DNA of 51,350 nt from Anaerolineae bacterium (GTDB taxonomy: Bacteria > Chloroflexota > Anaerolineae > Caldilineales > Caldilineaceae): NCBI GenBank assembly GCA_030432295.1, contig JAUIHI010000043.1, positions 1 through 51,350 on the forward strand, written 5' to 3'. A program made the position numbers and the translations under genes. The notes beneath the pieces were generated by a model, which saw nothing but the letters and a program-made list of their open reading frames with translations, did not search any database and was not told where the DNA came from. Numbering within the stretch: position 1 is the first letter of the stretch; every line of letters begins with the position of its first letter. Below are positions 8,013 through 15,573 of the stretch, one piece after another.

Positions 8013-8392
8013 TGTTGCAGAGCTATTTGCATCGGCTCTACGATACGATTCTCTCCCGGGGCCACATCGAAATCCAAATGCTTGTCTTTGATGATCTGGC
8101 AGGCCGCCAGGGAAGCATTGAAGGGCGTCTCAGCTTCTTTGACAGCTCATTGCTCGATTTTGATGAAGTGATTCTCCTGCGCGACAGCCAGATTGTAAAA
8201 CTGCGCTATGCCTACCATTACCAGGACAGAGCAGGAAGTTTGATCTTCCGTTACGACAACGCCCCCCACTATCCAAATATCCCGACCTATCCACATCATA
8301 AGCATATCGGTTCTGCGGTTGAGCCGTCTTCAATCCCCGACCTCAGTGATGTTCTGCGTGAGATTGAGCAGATGATTTTTCCAACTGACTGA
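8012..8392 (+). CDS. TumE-family (DUF6516) toxin candidate
   Basis: 126 residues. The signature near the C terminus, YDNAPHYPNIPTYPHHKHIG followed by PSSIPDLSDVLREIEQMI, is characteristic of the TumE/DUF6516 toxin-antitoxin component. The N-terminal half has repeated beta-strand-like hydrophobic stretches (IEIQMLVFDD, DEVILLRDS). Conserved HHKH histidines suggest a catalytic or metal-binding role. It overlaps the putative antitoxin by one base and lies just upstream of the first 20-bp dyad array. The family is known as a toxin component; the biochemical activity here is inference. Confidence 0.68.
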   Translation: MLQSYLHRLYDTILSRGHIEIQMLVFDDLAGRQGSIEGRLSFFDSSLLDFDEVILLRDSQIVKLRYAYHYQDRAGSLIFRYDNAPHYPNIPTYPHHKHIGSAVEPSSIPDLSDVLREIEQMIFPTD

Positions 8393-8396
8393 GGAT

Positions 8397-8616
8397 TGAG
8401 TATCTGTAGATAGCCCACGGAATTGTCACATCGGGCACAGATGCTGTAGGCCAGGTACAGATGTTGTACCCGGCCCACAGCATCTGTACGGGATGCACAG
8501 ATACTGTGCGAGAAGTACAGACCCTGTGCGGCGCGTACGAATGCTGTGGAAGAGATACAGCCCCTGTACGCGATGCACAGAACCCGTGCGGGAGAGACAG
8601 CTTCCGTAGGTCACTC
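8397..8616. repeat. Dyad array 1: about ten 20-bp units of ACAG-N3-CTGT
   Basis: From 8437 to 8616 nine units follow at an exact 20-bp pitch (8437, 8457, 8477, 8497, 8517, 8537, 8557, 8577, 8597), each starting ACAG or a close variant. Two more degenerate units precede (8397, 8417). Examples: ACAGATGCTGTAGG, ACAGCATCTGTACG, ACAGCCCCTGTACG. The shared part is the dyad GYACAGNNNCTGTRC; the remaining five to nine positions vary from unit to unit. The array fills most of the gap between the TumE-like gene and the GmrSD-like gene. It is followed by a small hairpin, GTCACTC-TTGCA-GAGTGAC, at 8610-8628. The pitch is not a multiple of three, so it is non-coding. Confidence 0.9.
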
Positions 8617-8705
8617 TTGCAGAGTGACTATAGACCAAATGTACGAGTATATCGCCTGACAGCACACCCAAATCAAATCACCCCCCATGGAAAAGACCCA
8701 AATTT

Positions 8706-10814
8706 ATGAAGGCGACCGAAGCCCAACTGCTTGAATTCCTCAAAAAATCCCACCGTTTCGTAATTCCTATCTACCAACGCACCTACAGTTGGGGCGAGGA
8801 CGAGTGTCGCCAACTCTGGGATGACATTCTGCGCGCAGGACGGAGTGAAAAAATTTCTGTTCACTTTGTCGGTTCAGTCGTCTATGTGGAGGAAGGACTC
8901 TTCGCCGTCATGAACCAGCCACCGCTCCTGGTGATTGATGGGCAGCAGCGCTTGACAACGGTTACTTTGCTGATTGAAGCGTTGGCCCGTGCGGTAGGGG
9001 GCGAAGAGCCAGTGGAAGGCTTTTCGGCCAGGAAATTGCGCCATTATTATCTGCTCAACGAATTGGAGGATGGCGAGAAGCGCTACAAACTGACTCTCTC
9101 TCAGACCGATAAAGCGTCCCTGCTTGCTCTCTTGGATCACCACCCAACGCCACCAGAGCCTTCGATTCGGATTGAAGAGAACTTTGCTATCTTCGCCAAA
9201 TGGATTGAAGAAGCCAAAGACGAAATGGTCGCCATCTGCCGGGGACTGGCAAAGTTGGTGGTTGTGGATATCGCCCTGAATCGGGCACAGGACAACCCCC
9301 AATTGATCTTTGAGAGTCTGAATTCGACCGGACGGGAGTTGAGCCAGGCCGATCTAATCCGCAATTTTGTACTGATGGGCTTGGAATCCAAAGCCCAGAC
9401 AAAGCTATATAACGGCTATTGGCGGCCAATGGAGGTGATGTTCGGACAACAGGCCTATTCCGCCTATTCCACCCACTTTGATCGCTTTATGCGCCACTAT
9501 CTGACTGTGCGCACCGGCGACATTCCCAATGTGAGTGCGGTCTACGCCGCGTTCAAGAGCTACGCCCGCTCGCCGGAAGTGGAGTCCATTGAGGCACTGG
9601 TGGCTGACATCTTTCGCCACGCCGGCCACTATTGCGCCATGGCCCTGGGCATGGAAAAGGATAAAAAACTCGCAGAGGCTTTCCAGGACCTGCGGGAGTT
9701 GAAAGTCGATGTGGCCTATCCCTTCCTGTTGGAACTGTACGATGACTATGCCGACGGGCTTCTGAACGGTGACGACTTTCTCGACACCGTGCGACTGGTT
9801 GAGAGCTACGTGTTCCGCCGCGCCGTGTGCGGGATTCCCACCAATTCCCTGAACAAGACCTTTGCCAATTTCGGACGGGCAATCGACAGGAGCCGTTACC
9901 TGGAAAGTATACAGGCCCATTTCCTGTTGCTGCCCTCCTATCGGCGTTTCCCCACTGCCGATGAATTCCAACGGGAACTGAAGAAGCGGGACCTGTACAA
10001 CTTCCGCAGCCGCAGCTATTGGCTGCGGCGTATGGAAAATCACAATAGTAAAGAAATACTGATGGTCGATGCATATACAATCGAGCACGTTCTGCCCCAG
10101 AATCCGAATCTTTCGGCTGCCTGGCAAGCAGAACTGGGACCGGAGTGGGAACGGATTCAAAAGAATTACGTACACACCCTGGGCAATCTGACCCTGACTG
10201 GCTACAATTCCGAGTACAGCGATCTCCCCTTCGCCAGAAAGCGGGATATGAGTGGTGGATTCCGTGACAGCCCCATCCGGTTGAACGCCTATATGCGTCA
10301 TGCCGAGCGCTGGGACGAGGCGGCTATCTGCCAACGAGCCGATCAGCTTGCTGCCCAAGCCGTTAAGGTCTGGACAGAGCCGAAACTGGATAGCGCAACC
10401 CTGGATTCATTCCGGCCACAGGTCAGGACAGGCGGATATACGATTGACGATCACCCCTATTTGGCGGCAGATTCCCTGGCGAAAGTCTTTGCTGGATTGC
10501 GCAAGGAGATTCTGGCCCTGGACCCAGTGGTGACAGAGGAATTTCTCAAACTCTACGTGGCCTACCGGGCCGAGACCAATTTTGTGGATATTGTCCCCCA
10601 GGCCAAGCGCCTGCGCCTCTCCCTCAATATGGCTTTTCACGAGATCTACGACCCCCGTGAACTCTGCAAAGATGTGACCGCCCTGGGCCGTTGGGGCAAC
10701 GGCGATGTGGAGATCGGCTTGGACTCACTCGACGACCTGCCCTATGTGATGGGGCTGATCCGCCAATCCCTGGAAAAACAACTGGGCAACGGTGAGTTTG
10801 ATGAGCAATTGTAG
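8706..10814 (+). CDS. GmrSD-like DUF262/DUF1524 nuclease (defence-type)
   Basis: 702 residues. N-terminal DUF262 (ParB/sulfiredoxin-like NTP-binding) contains IPIYQRTYSW near residue 20 and the signature IDGQQRLTT at 77-85, then FESLNSTGRELSQADLIRNF. The middle-to-C-terminal DUF1524 is an HNH-type nuclease with YTIEHVLPQN (His461), followed by HTLGNLTLTGYNSEYSDLPF. A further C-terminal domain (about 590-700) resembles DUF5655. This architecture is that of GmrSD/SspE/BrxU-type enzymes, which use nucleotide hydrolysis to cleave modified or phage DNA. It is a single gene with no adjacent methylase. The ATG at 8706 lacks a strong ribosome binding site. Dyad arrays lie 90 bases upstream and 170 bases downstream. 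Confidence 0.88.
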   Translation: MKATEAQLLEFLKKSHRFVIPIYQRTYSWGEDECRQLWDDILRAGRSEKISVHFVGSVVYVEEGLFAVMNQPPLLVIDGQQRLTTVTLLIEALARAVGGEEPVEGFSARKLRHYYLLNELEDGEKRYKLTLSQTDKASLLALLDHHPTPPEPSIRIEENFAIFAKWIEEAKDEMVAICRGLAKLVVVDIALNRAQDNPQLIFESLNSTGRELSQADLIRNFVLMGLESKAQTKLYNGYWRPMEVMFGQQAYSAYSTHFDRFMRHYLTVRTGDIPNVSAVYAAFKSYARSPEVESIEALVADIFRHAGHYCAMALGMEKDKKLAEAFQDLRELKVDVAYPFLLELYDDYADGLLNGDDFLDTVRLVESYVFRRAVCGIPTNSLNKTFANFGRAIDRSRYLESIQAHFLLLPSYRRFPTADEFQRELKKRDLYNFRSRSYWLRRMENHNSKEILMVDAYTIEHVLPQNPNLSAAWQAELGPEWERIQKNYVHTLGNLTLTGYNSEYSDLPFARKRDMSGGFRDSPIRLNAYMRHAERWDEAAICQRADQLAAQAVKVWTEPKLDSATLDSFRPQVRTGGYTIDDHPYLAADSLAKVFAGLRKEILALDPVVTEEFLKLYVAYRAETNFVDIVPQAKRLRLSLNMAFHEIYDPRELCKDVTALGRWGNGDVEIGLDSLDDLPYVMGLIRQSLEKQLGNGEFDEQL

Positions 10815-10842
10815 GTCACGCTTGTTGTAACTCAAAAAATAG

Positions 10843-10933
10843 ATCGGGTAACCTCGAACCTTCCGGGAAGCGGCCAAAACAGCTACGGCCTTCCAACATC
10901 TCGTGGCCGCTTCCCGGAAGGCCATTACCCGAT
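10843..10933. repeat. Imperfect palindrome, CCTTCCGGGAAGCGGCCA family
   Basis: Outer arms ATCGGGTAA (10843) and TTACCCGAT (10925-10933), and inner arms CCTTCCGGGAAGCGGCCA (10859-10876) and its exact complement TGGCCGCTTCCCGGAAGG (10904-10921). Related copies occur at 43451-43514 and as a half-copy near 48447. It lies between the GmrSD-like stop codon and dyad array 2, where it could terminate transcription. Confidence 0.8.
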
Positions 10934-10963
10934 TAATTTCTTAATATCCAAGCAGCGTGACGA

Positions 10964-11203
10964 ATAGGCTGTATACACAACGCACAGAATCGGTGAGAAA
11001 GATTCAGGGGCTGTACACAGTGTACAGCCCCTGTGGGAGAGATACAGACGCCGTGCATTGGGTACAGCCCCTGTGCGCGGAATACAAAGTCTGTGCGCTG
11101 TGTACGGCCCCGGTGCGAGGGGCACAGCCTTTACGCATCACATACAGAGGCTGTACGATAGGTGTAGAGGCTGTACACAATGGACAGCCTCCAAGTATAA
11201 TCA
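10964..11203. repeat. Dyad array 2: eleven to twelve 20-bp units of ACAG-N3-CTGT
   Basis: Units start at 10984, 11004, 11024 and every 20 bases to 11184, with one degenerate unit before. Examples: ACAGCCCCTGTGGG, ACAGCCCCTGTGCG, ACAGAGGCTGTACG. The consensus dyad GYACAGNNNCTGTRC and the pitch are the same as in array 1, while the intervening bases differ. Between 11008 and 11032 two half-units form the perfect inverted repeat GGGGCTGTAC ... GTACAGCCCC. The last units overlap a plausible promoter for the MetC-like gene (TGTACA 11172, TATAAT 11196). No gene is supported in this gap. Confidence 0.9.
11172..11201 (+). promoter_or_regulatory. Candidate promoter of the MetC-like gene inside dyad array 2
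   Basis: A perfect -10 hexamer TATAAT (11196-11201) stands 18 bases downstream of TGTACA (11172-11177). The -35 element is part of a CTGTAC dyad half-site, so a protein bound to the array would be expected to compete with or position RNA polymerase here. Confidence 0.5.
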
Positions 11204-11273
11204 TCCCGCACGAATCTGCTCGACATCTTCCAGTCCACGCACCACGCACTACGCACCACGAAAGGCTCGACCT

Positions 11274-12485
11274 GTGCTCACACCCGACACCCACGACCCG
11301 CTCCACGTTTCTACGGAACTGGGCCATCTCTACGACGATCCCCAGGCCCACTACGGCACGGTGAACCCGCCGGTCTACCACGCCAGCACCTACACCTTTC
11401 CCGACTACGAGGCGTGGAAGGCCAACACCACCGGCGAGAAGCCCCGGGAATTCACCTACAATATCCGCCACAACCCGACGACCCAACTGCTGGAGCGCAA
11501 GATTGCCCATCTGGAAGGGGCCGACGACTGCATCGCCTCCTCCTCCGGGATGAGCGCGATTTCTATGGCGCTGATCGGTCTGCTCAACGCGGGGGATCAC
11601 GTCCTCTGCATCAATACCGTCTACGGCCCGGTGCGGGGGGCCTTTGAGCATCTGCTGCCCCGCTACGGCGTTGAGACCACTTTCTTCCCCGCCGCGGCCA
11701 GCGCGGACCTGTCCGACTATCTGCGCCCCAACACCCGGCTGATCCACGTGGAGTCCCCCTCTACCGGCCTCTTTGAGATTCAGGATTTGCGTGCGGTGGC
11801 AAAGCTCGCCAAAGCAAAGGGCATCTGGACGGTCATCGACAACACCTGGGCCACCCCCCTCTACCAGCAGCCGATCGCACTGGGCATCGACGTTTCGGTC
11901 CACGCCGGCACAAAATATATCGGCGGTCACTCGGATATTATGTTTGGGCTGACCGCGGGCACTGCCGCCGCAATGAAGAAAATTCGCAACGTCTACACAA
12001 CCCTCGGCGCCTGCCCCGGCCCGGACGATTCCTACCTGGCCCTGCGCGGTCTGCGCACCCTGCACGTGCGGCTGAAACAGCACGAGGCCAGCGGTCTGGC
12101 TGTGGCCCGCTGGCTGGAATCCCAGCCCGATGTGGTGCGGGTCAACCATCCGGGGCTGGAGAGCTTCCCCGGCCACGCGCTGCACCGCAGCCAGACCAGC
12201 GGCGACAGCGGTCTCTTCAGCTTTGAATTGGAGCCGAGGGGCGAGGCGGCCCGGGCCGCCTTTGTCAACAGTCTGCGCTTCTTTGGCCTGGGCTACAGTT
12301 GGGGCGGCTACGAGAGTCTGCTCTCCCCTCTCGCCTTCCAATACTACGGCAATGCGGCCCTGCGCCAGGAACTGGGCCTGCGTGACGATCAGTTCCGGGT
12401 CTCCATCGGCCTGGAAGGGGTGGACGATCTGATCGCGGATCTGTCCGCCGGGCTGAATGCCTATCGGCGGACGGATATTCAGTAG
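11274..12485 (+). CDS. metC: Cystathionine beta-lyase-like PLP enzyme (MetC type)
   Basis: 403 residues, Cys/Met-metabolism PLP-dependent family. GTPP-type entry motif (GTVNPPVYHASTYTF), then RHNPTTQLLE, SSSGMSAI, VIDNTWATPL and the cofactor lysine in SVHAGTKYIGGHSD. NTWATPL plus TKYIGGHSD is more typical of bacterial MetC beta-lyases than of gamma-synthases. It would cleave cystathionine to homocysteine, pyruvate and ammonia in the cytoplasm. The GTG at 11274 was chosen because AAAGG lies 8 bases upstream and family similarity starts there; a longer frame from 11058 would translate the dyad array. A MetE-like gene lies 3 kb downstream, not in the same operon. Confidence 0.85.
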   Translation: MLTPDTHDPLHVSTELGHLYDDPQAHYGTVNPPVYHASTYTFPDYEAWKANTTGEKPREFTYNIRHNPTTQLLERKIAHLEGADDCIASSSGMSAISMALIGLLNAGDHVLCINTVYGPVRGAFEHLLPRYGVETTFFPAAASADLSDYLRPNTRLIHVESPSTGLFEIQDLRAVAKLAKAKGIWTVIDNTWATPLYQQPIALGIDVSVHAGTKYIGGHSDIMFGLTAGTAAAMKKIRNVYTTLGACPGPDDSYLALRGLRTLHVRLKQHEASGLAVARWLESQPDVVRVNHPGLESFPGHALHRSQTSGDSGLFSFELEPRGEAARAAFVNSLRFFGLGYSWGGYESLLSPLAFQYYGNAALRQELGLRDDQFRVSIGLEGVDDLIADLSAGLNAYRRTDIQ

Positions 12486-12562
12486 ACCGCAGACGGCAGA
12501 CGGCAGACAGCCACCGACGAAGACCCAGGGAGCGGTCAGTGGTCCGCCGTCTGCGGTCTACT
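12481..12562. repeat. Palindrome of the CAGACGGC family overlapping a stop codon
   Basis: Left arm AGTAGACCGCAGACGGC (12481-12497) and its exact complement GCCGTCTGCGGTCTACT (12546-12562). The TAG stop of the MetC-like gene (12483-12485) is inside the left arm. Related GGCGGACGGC/GCAGACGGC copies occur near 29465, 35926, 43848 and 48301. It could act as a terminator. Confidence 0.85.
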
Positions 12563-12644
12563 GATATTGGATAGCCGGTGCTTTTTGGGCAAACCCCACA
12601 GACCCAAAGGCAACTCAGCGATGTTCAACGCAGGATAGAAAACT

Positions 12645-13025
12645 ATGACAACACGCGGGATGGTAGAAGCCGAATTTACGAAAGCGATTATCCAGTTCGA
12701 GCGGGAATATCTGGGCCGTGGCCCCCTGGACGCGCGCACCACCTTTCTGAAAGACGCGATTTTTGTACGCATCAAAGGGCTGATGACCCCTGCCGAGCAG
12801 AAGCTGGCGGCCAGCGGCGAGGGCCGGGACCTGGTCAAAGAGATGCGCCGCCAACTCTTCGAGACCTCCCGCCTGATTTTGGAGGGGATAGTGGAAGAGA
12901 TCACAGGCTCCCAAGTCATCAGCCTGCACACGGATATGAGTACGAAGACCGGCGAGCGGGTGGTCGTGCTGGTGGTGGTGGAGGACCTGGAAAAGAAATT
13001 CCCCGTGGCCAAGAGCAAAGGCTAA
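12645..13025 (+). CDS. DUF2294/MpsC-like protein (first copy)
   Basis: 126 residues, soluble, with the layout of the DUF2294 family. A G-R-GP segment (YLGRGPLDARTTFLKDAIFV) is followed by GLMTPAEQKLA.SGEGRDLVKEMRR, a helix, and a C-terminal beta segment (SLHTDMSTKTGERVVVLVVV). DUF2294 was renamed MpsC after a proposed sodium-translocating membrane-potential system in Bacillus; its molecular role is uncertain. A second, more divergent copy follows at 13285, and a CNNM/CBS membrane protein after it. No MpsA/MpsB partners are visible in the window. Confidence 0.68.
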   Translation: MTTRGMVEAEFTKAIIQFEREYLGRGPLDARTTFLKDAIFVRIKGLMTPAEQKLAASGEGRDLVKEMRRQLFETSRLILEGIVEEITGSQVISLHTDMSTKTGERVVVLVVVEDLEKKFPVAKSKG

Positions 13026-13057
13026 TACAGTTCTTGCGTTTTTTTATGGACAAATAC

Positions 13058-13085
13058 TTGGCAGAACTGTCTTTTTGTGTATAAT
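13058..13085 (+). promoter_or_regulatory. Strong sigma70-type promoter before the second MpsC-like gene
   Basis: TTGGCA (13058-13063), 16-base spacer, perfect TATAAT (13080-13085). Transcription would start near 13092, leaving a leader of about 190 bases before the ATG at 13285. Confidence 0.7.
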
Positions 13086-13091
13086 TAGGCG

Positions 13092-13209
13092 TATAAAGGA
13101 ATGAATTTCCGGCGGACTGGGTGAATGGTAGTCTTCGCAGCGCGAAGAGGACAGATTGCAGAGTAGGCCGACATCTCTACATTTGTGTGGAGATGTCGGC
13201 CTTTGCTTT
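13092..13209 (+). ncRNA. Candidate structured leader or small RNA ending in a terminator-like hairpin
   Basis: The predicted transcript starts about 13092. It contains a small hairpin GTCTTCGC-AGC-GCGAAGA (about 13132-13148) and then a long stem: AGGCCGACATCTCTAC (13165-13180) pairs with GTGGAGATGTCGGCCT (13187-13202) with one G-U, followed by TTTGCTTT. Promoter plus terminator-like stem 75 bases before the next ribosome binding site suggests either an attenuated leader or an independent RNA of about 115 bases. It does not match a riboswitch class I can name. Confidence 0.45.
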
Positions 13210-13284
13210 ACCCGGCCCAAATGCGACAAGAGAATGTGCTGGATGACCAGACTGGCTGTTCCAGCACGCAGGGAAAGAGAAGAT

Positions 13285-13734
13285 ATGGCAGGCAATAATC
13301 AGATGGAAATGGCCCAGTGGTCCAGCCAGAGCGGGATCCGGGCAACCCCAGGCCAATTGGAGGCAGTGGCTATGCGCTGCCGGGAGGAGTTGCACGCATC
13401 CCTGCGGCGGATGGGCACAGGCTCAACCGCCACATTGAGGGAGAATATACTGGACGTGCGGGTAGAACACAGCTTGGCCCCGGCAGAGCACAACCTGATG
13501 CGCCGGGCCGCAGGCCGGGACTTCTTTCAGCACTATATCGAAGAGCTGGCCGAGCAGATACACCCGGCCTTCCAGCACCACGTGGAGAGCATTTTGCCCT
13601 GTGCAGTCACTTATATCCGGGTCAAAGTGGATTGCGACGACGACTGCATTGTCTTCACCTTTGGCCTGCGTCCCCGCCCCACCTGGCGAGAACGGCTGAT
13701 GGCAGACCAGGAGGACCGCGCCTCCTATGCCTGA
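13285..13734 (+). CDS. DUF2294/MpsC-like protein (second copy)
   Basis: 149 residues. It shares the central pattern of the preceding gene (SLAPAEHNLMRRAAGRDF, then HVESILPCAVTYIRVKVDCD) but is more divergent, with an N-terminal extension rich in polar residues. It ends in a charged tail after PRPTWRERL. ATG 13285 was chosen because upstream in-frame sequence is the leader hairpin. Its last 8 bases overlap the start of the CNNM/CBS-domain gene at 13727, implying translational coupling. Confidence 0.6.
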   Translation: MAGNNQMEMAQWSSQSGIRATPGQLEAVAMRCREELHASLRRMGTGSTATLRENILDVRVEHSLAPAEHNLMRRAAGRDFFQHYIEELAEQIHPAFQHHVESILPCAVTYIRVKVDCDDDCIVFTFGLRPRPTWRERLMADQEDRASYA

Positions 13735-14788
13735 CTCTACCTGGGGCCGCGCCCTTTTCGAAGTGCTGGGGATTTTTCTCCTGCTCTGCATGAACGGGCT
13801 GTTCGCTCTCTCGGAAATAGCTGTCGTTTCGTCCAACAAAACCCGGCTGCAACAGATGGGCGAGAGCAATCCCCGCGCCCGCCAGACACTGGCCCTGGCC
13901 AAAGAGCCGACCGCGTTTTTGTCCACTGTGCAGATCGGCATCACCCTCGTCGGCATTCTGGCTGGTGCGTTGAGCGGTGCGACCATCAGCCAGGAACTGG
14001 CAGGCTGGCTGATGGCGTGGAATTGGCCGGAAGCCAGCGCAGAGCTGGTCAGCTTTGCCATCGTCGTCGTCTTCGTGACCTTTCTCTCCCTGCTCATCGG
14101 CGAACTGATCCCTAAATCTATCGCGCTCAGCAACCCAGAACGCTTCGCTGTGGCCGTAACACCTCTGATGACAAGCCTGGCCTGGGTTGCATCCCCTGTG
14201 GTGAGCCAACTCAGCCGCATCACCGATGGGATTCTCTGGCTGCTGCGGGTTCCCACCACACCCCAGCCGCCGGTCACAGAAGAAGAGATCAAAGTGCTGA
14301 TGGCCGAAGGTGCGCGGGCGGGGATATTCGAGACCCTGGAGCGGGACATTGTGACCCAGGCCCTCCAGTTGGATGACATCTCCCTACGCCCGGTGCTCAC
14401 CCATCGCACACGGGTCCACTGGATCGACGTGACTGAAGATGTGGAGAGCATCCGCGCAAAGATTATCACCTACGCCCACGACGCCTTCCCCCTCTGCCAG
14501 GGCAGTATGGACGAGGTGGTGGGCGTCCTGTGCACCCGGGAACTTCTGCTTGCGATGACCGAACCGCAGAATGACGGTCAAATCGTTGACCTGACTGCGA
14601 TTGCTGATCCACCGGTCTTCACACCCCTGACCGCGGCCCCGACCAGTCTGCTGCCCCGCTTTCAAGAGGCGACAACGCAGATGATCTTTGCCGTGGATGA
14701 GTATGGGGGAATCGAGGGGATCGTCACCCCGATTGACCTGCTTAACGCGCTCACCGACAAGCCGCAGAAGGGGCCAAAGCCGAATTGA
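13727..14788 (+). CDS. CNNM/CBS-domain membrane protein, CorC/HlyC-like, short form
   Basis: 353 residues. N-terminal CNNM domain with membrane segments near residues 8-30, 65-85 and 105-130 and the conserved LIGELIPKSIALSNPE motif. It is followed by the acidic helix EEEIKVLMAEGARAGIFE and a CBS pair ending FAVDEYGGIEGIVTPIDLL. Relatives participate in magnesium/cobalt homeostasis. The usual C-terminal CorC_HlyC transporter-associated domain is absent: the protein stops about 75 residues earlier than 430-residue members, after NALTDKPQKG. It overlaps the genes on both sides (13727-13734 and 14785-14788), so the block 13285-15192 is probably one operon. Confidence 0.82.
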   Translation: MPDSTWGRALFEVLGIFLLLCMNGLFALSEIAVVSSNKTRLQQMGESNPRARQTLALAKEPTAFLSTVQIGITLVGILAGALSGATISQELAGWLMAWNWPEASAELVSFAIVVVFVTFLSLLIGELIPKSIALSNPERFAVAVTPLMTSLAWVASPVVSQLSRITDGILWLLRVPTTPQPPVTEEEIKVLMAEGARAGIFETLERDIVTQALQLDDISLRPVLTHRTRVHWIDVTEDVESIRAKIITYAHDAFPLCQGSMDEVVGVLCTRELLLAMTEPQNDGQIVDLTAIADPPVFTPLTAAPTSLLPRFQEATTQMIFAVDEYGGIEGIVTPIDLLNALTDKPQKGPKPN

Positions 14789-15192
14789 TTGTCTACACCG
14801 ACTCATTGCAACAAATCGAAGAGACCGATCTGGCTGGACTCTTTGCCCATTGGGGTACAGCCCCTGCGCCCAGAGACATTTGGCGCATCTTCCAGGGCAG
14901 CGATCTGGTGCTGCTGGCACGGGAAGGGGAGGATGGGCCGATCGTCGGCTACATCACCGCCATCACCGACGGCGTTTCGACTGCCTACATTCCCCATTTG
15001 GAAGTGCGGGCCGAGTGGCAGAGCCAGGGTATCGGCTCGGAACTGGTGCGCCGACTATTGGAACGGCTCAATCACATCTACGCCATCGATCTGATGTGTG
15101 ATCTGGAGTTGCAACCCTTCTACGAACGGCTGGGCTTTCGGCCCTGGACAGGAATGCTCATTCGCAATTACGACCGGCAGTCCTGTGATTGA
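14785..15192 (+). CDS. GNAT family N-acetyltransferase
   Basis: 135 residues, compact GNAT fold. VLLAREGEDGPIVGYITAI is followed by HLEVRAEWQSQGIGSELV, which carries the acetyl-CoA-binding R/Q-x-x-G-I-G loop, and FYERLGFRPW. It starts at TTG 14785, overlapping the TGA of the CNNM/CBS gene, which argues for coupled translation. Substrate unknown. The stop codon TGA (15190-15192) marks the left edge of a 270-base foldback element. Confidence 0.78.
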   Translation: MIVYTDSLQQIEETDLAGLFAHWGTAPAPRDIWRIFQGSDLVLLAREGEDGPIVGYITAITDGVSTAYIPHLEVRAEWQSQGIGSELVRRLLERLNHIYAIDLMCDLELQPFYERLGFRPWTGMLIRNYDRQSCD

Positions 15193-15460
15193 TCGGTCGG
15201 ACCGGGTGGGTGCAATTCAGATTTGGGGCGAAGTAGAATCGTCTGTGCCGCCCGGTGCTAAAGACACCGGGCTACTTTCGAGTAGCCCGGCTACCGGCCA
15301 CGCCGGACAAATCCGGCTTATCCGTCCTCTGCTCGGCTCTCTTGCAGCCCCGTTTAGGGGGCGTCGCTCAATAGCTGGGGTCTTTGACCCATGGTCTTTA
15401 GCCCGGAGCGATCGTCGCAACCACGACCTGCCCCGAACTTGAATTACACCCGGGTCGGTC
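15191..15460. repeat. 270-base foldback (MITE-like) element without a gene
   Basis: The ends are imperfect inverted repeats. On the left is CGGACCGGGTGGGTGCAATTC...TTGGGGC (to 15229). On the right is GCCCCGAACTTGAATTACAC then CCGGGTCGGTC (15430-15460). Interior segments also pair: the left CCGCCCGGTGCTAAAGACAC matches the complement of GTCTTTAGCCCGGAGCG on the right. The whole element is thus a large imperfect palindrome. No ORF of note; no target-site duplication can be asserted. Confidence 0.65.
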
Positions 15461-15463
15461 TGA

Positions 15464-15492
15464 TTGTGATGCAGTTTTAGACGTGCTATACT
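15464..15492 (+). promoter_or_regulatory. Promoter of the MetE-like gene
   Basis: TTGTGA (15464-15469), 17-base spacer, TATACT (15487-15492) with an extended -10 TG (TGCTATACT). It lies immediately outside the foldback element and about 80 bases before the MetE-like start at 15574. Confidence 0.6.
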
Positions 15493-15573
15493 GCCCTTTG
15501 GGGCCAGACAGATACCACAGCCTTCTGCCCCAACAAATCTACCCATTTTCCATCCAACACAGGAACCCACCGC

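Noticed and set aside
8437..8616. Array 1 as a CRISPR array
   Set aside because: The unit is only 20 bp with an 11-15 bp dyad and too few bases left between dyads to act as spacers; no cas genes are present.
10925..11125. Open frames crossing dyad array 2 (both strands) as genes
   Set aside because: The 20-bp pitch is not a multiple of three and the frames simply lack stops; there is no ribosome binding site or family resemblance. The array-derived N-terminal extension of the MetC-like gene was rejected for the same reason.
14860..14880. GTACAGCCCCTGCGC inside the GNAT gene as another dyad-array unit
   Set aside because: A single chance match within coding sequence, with no 20-bp neighbours and an altered half-site.
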